The notes under the pieces: model-generated | Databases searched by the model: none | What the model saw: only the letters and a program-made list of their open reading frames with translations | What the model was told of the DNA's origin: nothing | Part shown: in pieces, positions 60,628-64,000 of the stretch | Layout of the letters: each line of letters starts with the position of its first letter | How positions within the stretch are numbered: the stretch's first letter is position 1 | Translations under genes and position numbers: made by a program | DNA from: Candidatus Chryseopegocella kryptomonas | GTDB lineage: Bacteria; Bacteroidota; Ignavibacteria; Kryptoniales; Kryptoniaceae | NCBI RefSeq assembly: GCF_001536065.1 | Contig: NZ_CZVW01000004.1 | Coordinates: 1 to 64,000, forward strand | Length of the DNA stretch: 64,000 nt | Direction of reading: 5' to 3'

Positions 60628-62169
60628 TTATTTTACTTTAAACTTCAAATAAAATGTTGTTCCTCGGTTTAATTCGCTTTCAACTTCAATTTTTCCATCG
60701 TGATTGTTCATAACCTGCTTGCAAATTGCAAGACCAAGTCCAGTGCCATCGCTTTTTTTAGTGAAAAATGGCTCAAAAATTTTTGGAATATCTTCCTTTG
60801 GAATTCCGCAACCAGTATCACTTATTGAAACAACGACAAAAGAGTTTTGAAAATCACTCTCAAGATACGACTTTATCTTTATCTCCCCCGTTTTCTCAAT
60901 TGCATCAACTGCATTTGTTAAGATATTCAAAATGACCTGTTGAATTTGTTTAAAATCAATCTTCACTTTTGGAAGATTAGGTTCAAGTTTTTTGATGATT
61001 TGAATTTTCTTTTTCAAAGTTGAAATTTCCACAAGCGGAAGGGTTGCATTGATGACTTCGTTTATATCTTCCTCTTTGACAACTGGCTTACTTGGGCGTG
61101 CGAAGTTTAATGTCGCTTCAACAATTTTTTCAATTCTCCTAACACCTTCAATAGCAAGATCAAGATATTTTCTCTCTGGGGTATCATCTGCAAATCTTCT
61201 CTGCAAAAATTGCAGATTAACACTTATCGCAGAGAGCGGATTTCTTATCTCGTGGGCAATCGCAGCGGACAATCTCCCAAGCGAAGCAAGTTTTTCGGTC
61301 TGAATTAATTCATCCTGAATTTTTTTCTTCTCGGTCAAATCTGAAACTATAACTTGAATTGTGCTTGTGTGCGCATAACCAATTAAGTTTGCGGTCATCT
61401 CAACAAATTTTTCAACACCTTCAAAATCAATCATCGTCGTTTCAAAATTCACAACCCTTTGCCCTTCAAAAAGTGGCTGGAAAAATTTTTTATACTTTTC
61501 AAAACTCAAATTTAAAATTTCATCCCTTGAACATTTCAATAAATTCTCTGCTTGATCGTTTGCGTCAAGAACCATCCATGTTTCAGGTTGAACTATGAAA
61601 ATTGGTTTTCCCGCATTTTCAAATAAACTTTTATATTGCTCGTGCGAAATTTGAAGTTCCTCGTTCATTCGCCTTAACATTTCGTTCGCCCGTTCAAGTT
61701 CATACATTTTATCTTCAAGTTTTCTAATTAACACAGTGTTATACTCCCTCAAATACTGCACATCATCGCTTATTGATTCATTTTGCACATCAGCGGTGAA
61801 ACGATTTTTATGAAGAAGTTTTTCAACAGTGTTGATAAGAACTTGTATATCAACTGGTTTCATAAGATAAGCGTCTGCTCCAAGCCCAAGTCCAAATTTT
61901 TCATCTTCTGGATCAGTATAATTTGCGGTGTAAAAAATAAACGGCGTGTTTTTCAAGCGATTGATTTTTTTGACTTCTCTACAAAGTTGGAAACCATCCA
62001 TTTTCGGCATCAAGACATCGGAAATTATAAGGTCTACAATTTCCTCCCCGAGAATTTCCATCGCTTCAATTCCATTTCTTGCGGTCAAAACGGAATAACC
62101 CATTGATTCAAAAACTTCTTTCAAAAGTTCAAGGCTTTCCTGAACATCATCAACAATTAAAATTTTCAT
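60628..62169 (-). CDS. Hybrid sensor histidine kinase with N-terminal receiver and PAS domain
   Basis: The 513-residue cytoplasmic kinase has a receiver at its N-terminus (D51 in LIISDVLMPKMDG), a coiled coil (about 130-185), a PAS domain (about 190-300), the phospho-acceptor box AIAHEIRNPLSAIS and an ATPase with NILTNAVDAIEKTG and GTGLGLAICKQV. The N-terminal receiver means it is both fed by and feeds phosphorelay. The ATG at 62169 starts the receiver strand exactly. The longer frame upstream lacks a sensible N-terminus. It pairs with the NtrC-type gene downstream. Confidence 0.93.
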   Translation of the reverse strand: MKILIVDDVQESLELLKEVFESMGYSVLTARNGIEAMEILGEEIVDLIISDVLMPKMDGFQLCREVKKINRLKNTPFIFYTANYTDPEDEKFGLGLGADAYLMKPVDIQVLINTVEKLLHKNRFTADVQNESISDDVQYLREYNTVLIRKLEDKMYELERANEMLRRMNEELQISHEQYKSLFENAGKPIFIVQPETWMVLDANDQAENLLKCSRDEILNLSFEKYKKFFQPLFEGQRVVNFETTMIDFEGVEKFVEMTANLIGYAHTSTIQVIVSDLTEKKKIQDELIQTEKLASLGRLSAAIAHEIRNPLSAISVNLQFLQRRFADDTPERKYLDLAIEGVRRIEKIVEATLNFARPSKPVVKEEDINEVINATLPLVEISTLKKKIQIIKKLEPNLPKVKIDFKQIQQVILNILTNAVDAIEKTGEIKIKSYLESDFQNSFVVVSISDTGCGIPKEDIPKIFEPFFTKKSDGTGLGLAICKQVMNNHDGKIEVESELNRGTTFYLKFKVK

Positions 62170-62200
62170 AGTTTTTCGCTGTAAAATTTTGACACATAAA

Positions 62201-62229
62201 AATATAGAAAATGGCTTGGAAATTGTCAA
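62201..62229 (-). promoter_or_regulatory. Strong sigma70-type promoter for the hybrid kinase-NtrC-dcd run
   Basis: Minus strand TTGACA (62229-62224), 17 bp, TATATT (62206-62201), 32 bp before the kinase ATG. The -35 abuts the der stop codon, so the kinase run can be expressed apart from der. Confidence 0.65.
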
Positions 62230-63543
62230 TCATTTTTTCTTAAACACAAGCGTAAGCGGGACGCCAACGAAGCCAAAATGCTCACGAAGTTTGTTTTCAA
62301 GAAATCTTTTATAATGCTCTGGAATATCATCGGGGAAGTTAGCAAAGAAAGCAAAAACAGGTGGAGAAGTTTTAACTTGCGTTACATATTTAATTTTTAT
62401 CTCCTTCCCCGAAACCGCAGGTGGTGGCGTGTCTTTGAAAATTGGAAAGAAAACTTTGTTTAATTCGCTCGTTTTAACTCTTTTGTTTCTCTCATCGTAA
62501 ACAACTTTCGCAAGGTCAAGAACTTTGAAAATTCTTTGTTTTGTCTTTGCAGAAATAAACAAAATCGGAACATAATCAAAAACTTTTAATCTTTCTCTCA
62601 AAGCGTGTTCATATTCAATTGCGGTATTTGAATCTTTTTCAATTAAATCCCATTTGTTAACTGCTATCACAATTCCTTTTTTCAAATCCGCTGTTTCTCC
62701 TATAATCCTCAAATCTTGTCTTTCAAGCCCACAGGTTGCATCAAGCATAACAACAGCAACATCACATCTTTCAATTGCCTTCAAAGCCCTTATGGCACTG
62801 TAAAATTCAATACTTTCCTTTATCTTGCTTCGCTTTCTCAATCCAGCGGTGTCAATTAAAACAAATTCAGTCCCATTGTAAACAAAAGTTGTGTCAATTG
62901 AATCACGAGTTGTGCCAGGTATATCGGTTACAATAATTCTATTCTCACCAATGACTGCGTTAACGAAAGATGATTTGCCGACATTTGGTTGCCCAACGAT
63001 AGCAACTTTTATTTGATTTTTATTCTCATCTATTTCATCGCTTGTTTCTGGTAGGTCTCTTACAACCTCATCAAGGAAATCGCCAACTTTTCTCCCGTGA
63101 AGCGCTGAAATCGGAAATGGCTCACCAATTCCAAGTTCATAAAATTGTGTTGAATAAAGTTCCATTCTCTCGTTGTCAATTTTATTCACTGCGAGAATAA
63201 CTTTTTTCTTCGTCTGCCTTAAAATTTTCGCAATTTCAAGGTCAAGAGGAGTAACTCCCGAGACGCCATCAACGACGAAAATTATAACATCTGCTTCATC
63301 AATTGCTATTTGAACTTGTTCTCTTATAGCCGTTTCAAATATGTCATCTGAATCAGGGACATAGCCACCTGTGTCTATAATTGTGAATTTTTTCCCGTTC
63401 CACTCTGCAGTTCCGTAATGTCTATCTCGTGTGACACCACTTTTAGGGTCAACGATAGCGTCTCTTTCTCCAATTATTCTGTTAAAAAGCGTTGATTTTC
63501 CGACATTTGGTCTTCCAACTATTGCGACTATGTTTCTGCCCAT
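62230..63543 (-). CDS. der: Ribosome-assembly GTPase Der (EngA)
   Basis: Der is a tandem GTPase needed for 50S subunit maturation. The protein has two complete G domains. G1 has GRPNVGKSTLFNRI, DTGGYV and NKID. G2 has GQPNVGKSSFVNAV, DTAGLRKRSKI and NKWD. A C-terminal KH-like domain ends LREHFGFVGVPLTLVFKKK. I prefer the ATG at 63543 (MGRNIVAIVG); a TTG four codons upstream is in frame. 437 residues, normal. It is divergent from rplU. Confidence 0.97.
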   Translation of the reverse strand: MGRNIVAIVGRPNVGKSTLFNRIIGERDAIVDPKSGVTRDRHYGTAEWNGKKFTIIDTGGYVPDSDDIFETAIREQVQIAIDEADVIIFVVDGVSGVTPLDLEIAKILRQTKKKVILAVNKIDNERMELYSTQFYELGIGEPFPISALHGRKVGDFLDEVVRDLPETSDEIDENKNQIKVAIVGQPNVGKSSFVNAVIGENRIIVTDIPGTTRDSIDTTFVYNGTEFVLIDTAGLRKRSKIKESIEFYSAIRALKAIERCDVAVVMLDATCGLERQDLRIIGETADLKKGIVIAVNKWDLIEKDSNTAIEYEHALRERLKVFDYVPILFISAKTKQRIFKVLDLAKVVYDERNKRVKTSELNKVFFPIFKDTPPPAVSGKEIKIKYVTQVKTSPPVFAFFANFPDDIPEHYKRFLENKLREHFGFVGVPLTLVFKKK

Positions 63544-63615
63544 TTTCTGGCTCAAAATTAAGGTTAGTTTAATTTAAAATTAAGAAAGAAGCCCAAGATA
63601 ACCAAACTTGCTGTG

Positions 63616-63644
63616 TTGTTTTTTTGGGGTTGATTTGCTAAATT
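63616..63644 (+). promoter_or_regulatory. Possible sigma70-type promoter for rplU
   Basis: TTGTTT (63616-63621), 17 bp, TAAATT (63639-63644), 46 bp before the rplU ATG. The -35 is degenerate. Confidence 0.4.
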
Positions 63645-63690
63645 TAAATATCTTTGCTCAAGATGAATTTAAAACAAAAGAAAGGGAAAG

Positions 63691-64000
63691 ATGCTCGCTG
63701 TTGTTAAAATCGGTGGTCACCAGTATAAGGTTAAGGAAGCAGATAAAATTTTCGTCCAAAAACTTGATGCAGAACCTGGAAGCAAAGTTAAATTCTCAAG
63801 CGTTCTTATGCTTAAAGAAAATGGAAAAACTTACATCGGAAATCCATTCGTGCAGGGTGCATTCGTTGAAGCAACAGTCCTTGGGCATGTGAAGGGAGAA
63901 AAAATTATCGTCTTCAAGAAGAAACGTCGCAAAGGTTATAAAGTTACAAAAGGACACAGGCAAAATTATACGCAAATTGAAATAAACAAAATCTCAATTG
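63691..64000 (+). CDS. rplU: 50S ribosomal protein L21 (partial, runs off window)
   Basis: L21 binds 23S rRNA in the large subunit. The ATG at 63691 follows AAAGGGAAAG. The protein begins MLAVVKIGGHQYKVKEADKI, and the signature KKKRRKGYKVTKGHRQNYTQIEI near residues 75-100 is unmistakable. The frame is open at base 64000, so at least 103 codons are present and a short C-terminal piece is missing. rpmA (L27) is expected next, outside the window. Confidence 0.94.
   Translation, partial: MLAVVKIGGHQYKVKEADKIFVQKLDAEPGSKVKFSSVLMLKENGKTYIGNPFVQGAFVEATVLGHVKGEKIIVFKKKRRKGYKVTKGHRQNYTQIEINKISI

Noticed and set aside
63608-63892. 94-codon plus-strand frame near the right end
   Set aside because: It is a different frame across the L21 gene, whose conserved frame runs to the window edge.
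1-64000. CRISPR arrays, tRNA/rRNA genes, insertion sequences, prophage or integrase
   Set aside because: No regular repeat-spacer series, tRNA-like cloverleaf, rRNA segment or transposase/integrase motif was recognised on either strand.

Overview
The window is AT-rich (mid-30s % GC by eye), densely coding bacterial chromosome with many 1-26 bp gene overlaps and no gene-free stretch over 300 bases. A secreted amidase ends in a type IX secretion (T9SS) sorting tail with the NPFN-type start typical of the Bacteroidota/Ignavibacteria/Kryptonia part of the FCB group. Lipoproteins with Big_5-like domains and an Oar-type TonB receptor fit the same group. Two things argue against classical Bacteroidia: strong Shine-Dalgarno (SD) sequences precede many genes, and the visible promoters are canonical TTGACA / TAAATT-TATCTT with a 17-bp spacer rather than TTTG / TAnnTTTG. 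I infer a deep FCB lineage (Ignavibacteria- or Kryptonia-like), possibly thermophilic from the K/E/I-rich proteins. The genus cannot be fixed from sequence alone.

Layout. 1-6813 (-): nfeD, slipin, PfkB kinase, a HARE-HTH/nuclease-like protein, a GH2 enzyme with a membrane tail, and smc (cut by the window edge), in one tight run. 6883-9444 (-): T9SS-exported amidase. 9589-14971 (+): rtcA-folP-cdaA-GT2-pcm-miaA. 15037-18137 (+): SDR, acetolactate synthase large and small subunits. 18134-21654 (-): UbiA prenyltransferase and an NtrC-type regulator with its PAS kinase. 21843-27241 (+): lipoprotein peptidase, AMIN/amidase, unknown secreted protein, 3-hydroxyacyl-CoA dehydrogenase, Zn dehydrogenase. 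27244-31000: idi, a second Zn dehydrogenase, Big_5 lipoprotein, thioredoxin-like protein. 31007-33790 (-): TonB receptor, divergent from hypA-hypB-hypF (33953-37252, +). 37239-38457 (-): diheme cytochrome c and a Cys-rich secreted protein. 38690-49963 (+): an 11-kb chemotaxis operon. 49967-56722 (-): cupin, aldo/keto reductase, M1 peptidase with a barrel-like tail, DUF3108 protein, epimerase, methyltransferase. 56855-58581 (+): rlmN, adk. 58667-63543 (-): dcd, a second NtrC regulator and kinase, der. 63691-end (+): rplU (partial).

How the genes work together. The chemotaxis operon holds a stand-alone receiver, a periplasmic ABC-substrate-binding-like protein, MCP, CheW, FapA (DUF342), a HEAT-repeat protein, CheR, two CheY, CheZ, CheA and CheB. 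It is close to a full adaptation and phosphorelay set, with two non-canonical members and no CheC/CheD. The two sigma54-activator/kinase pairs, HypABF hydrogenase maturation and a c-type cytochrome point to regulated respiratory and hydrogen metabolism. The most notable observations are a reciprocal Asp/Asn exchange in the thiamine-diphosphate metal site of the acetolactate synthase, a receiver gene whose ATG is separated from its frame by an A7 run, an orphan HARE-HTH/PD-(D/E)XK-like protein, a GH2 enzyme fused to a polytopic membrane domain, and an M1 peptidase fused to a predicted outer-membrane barrel.
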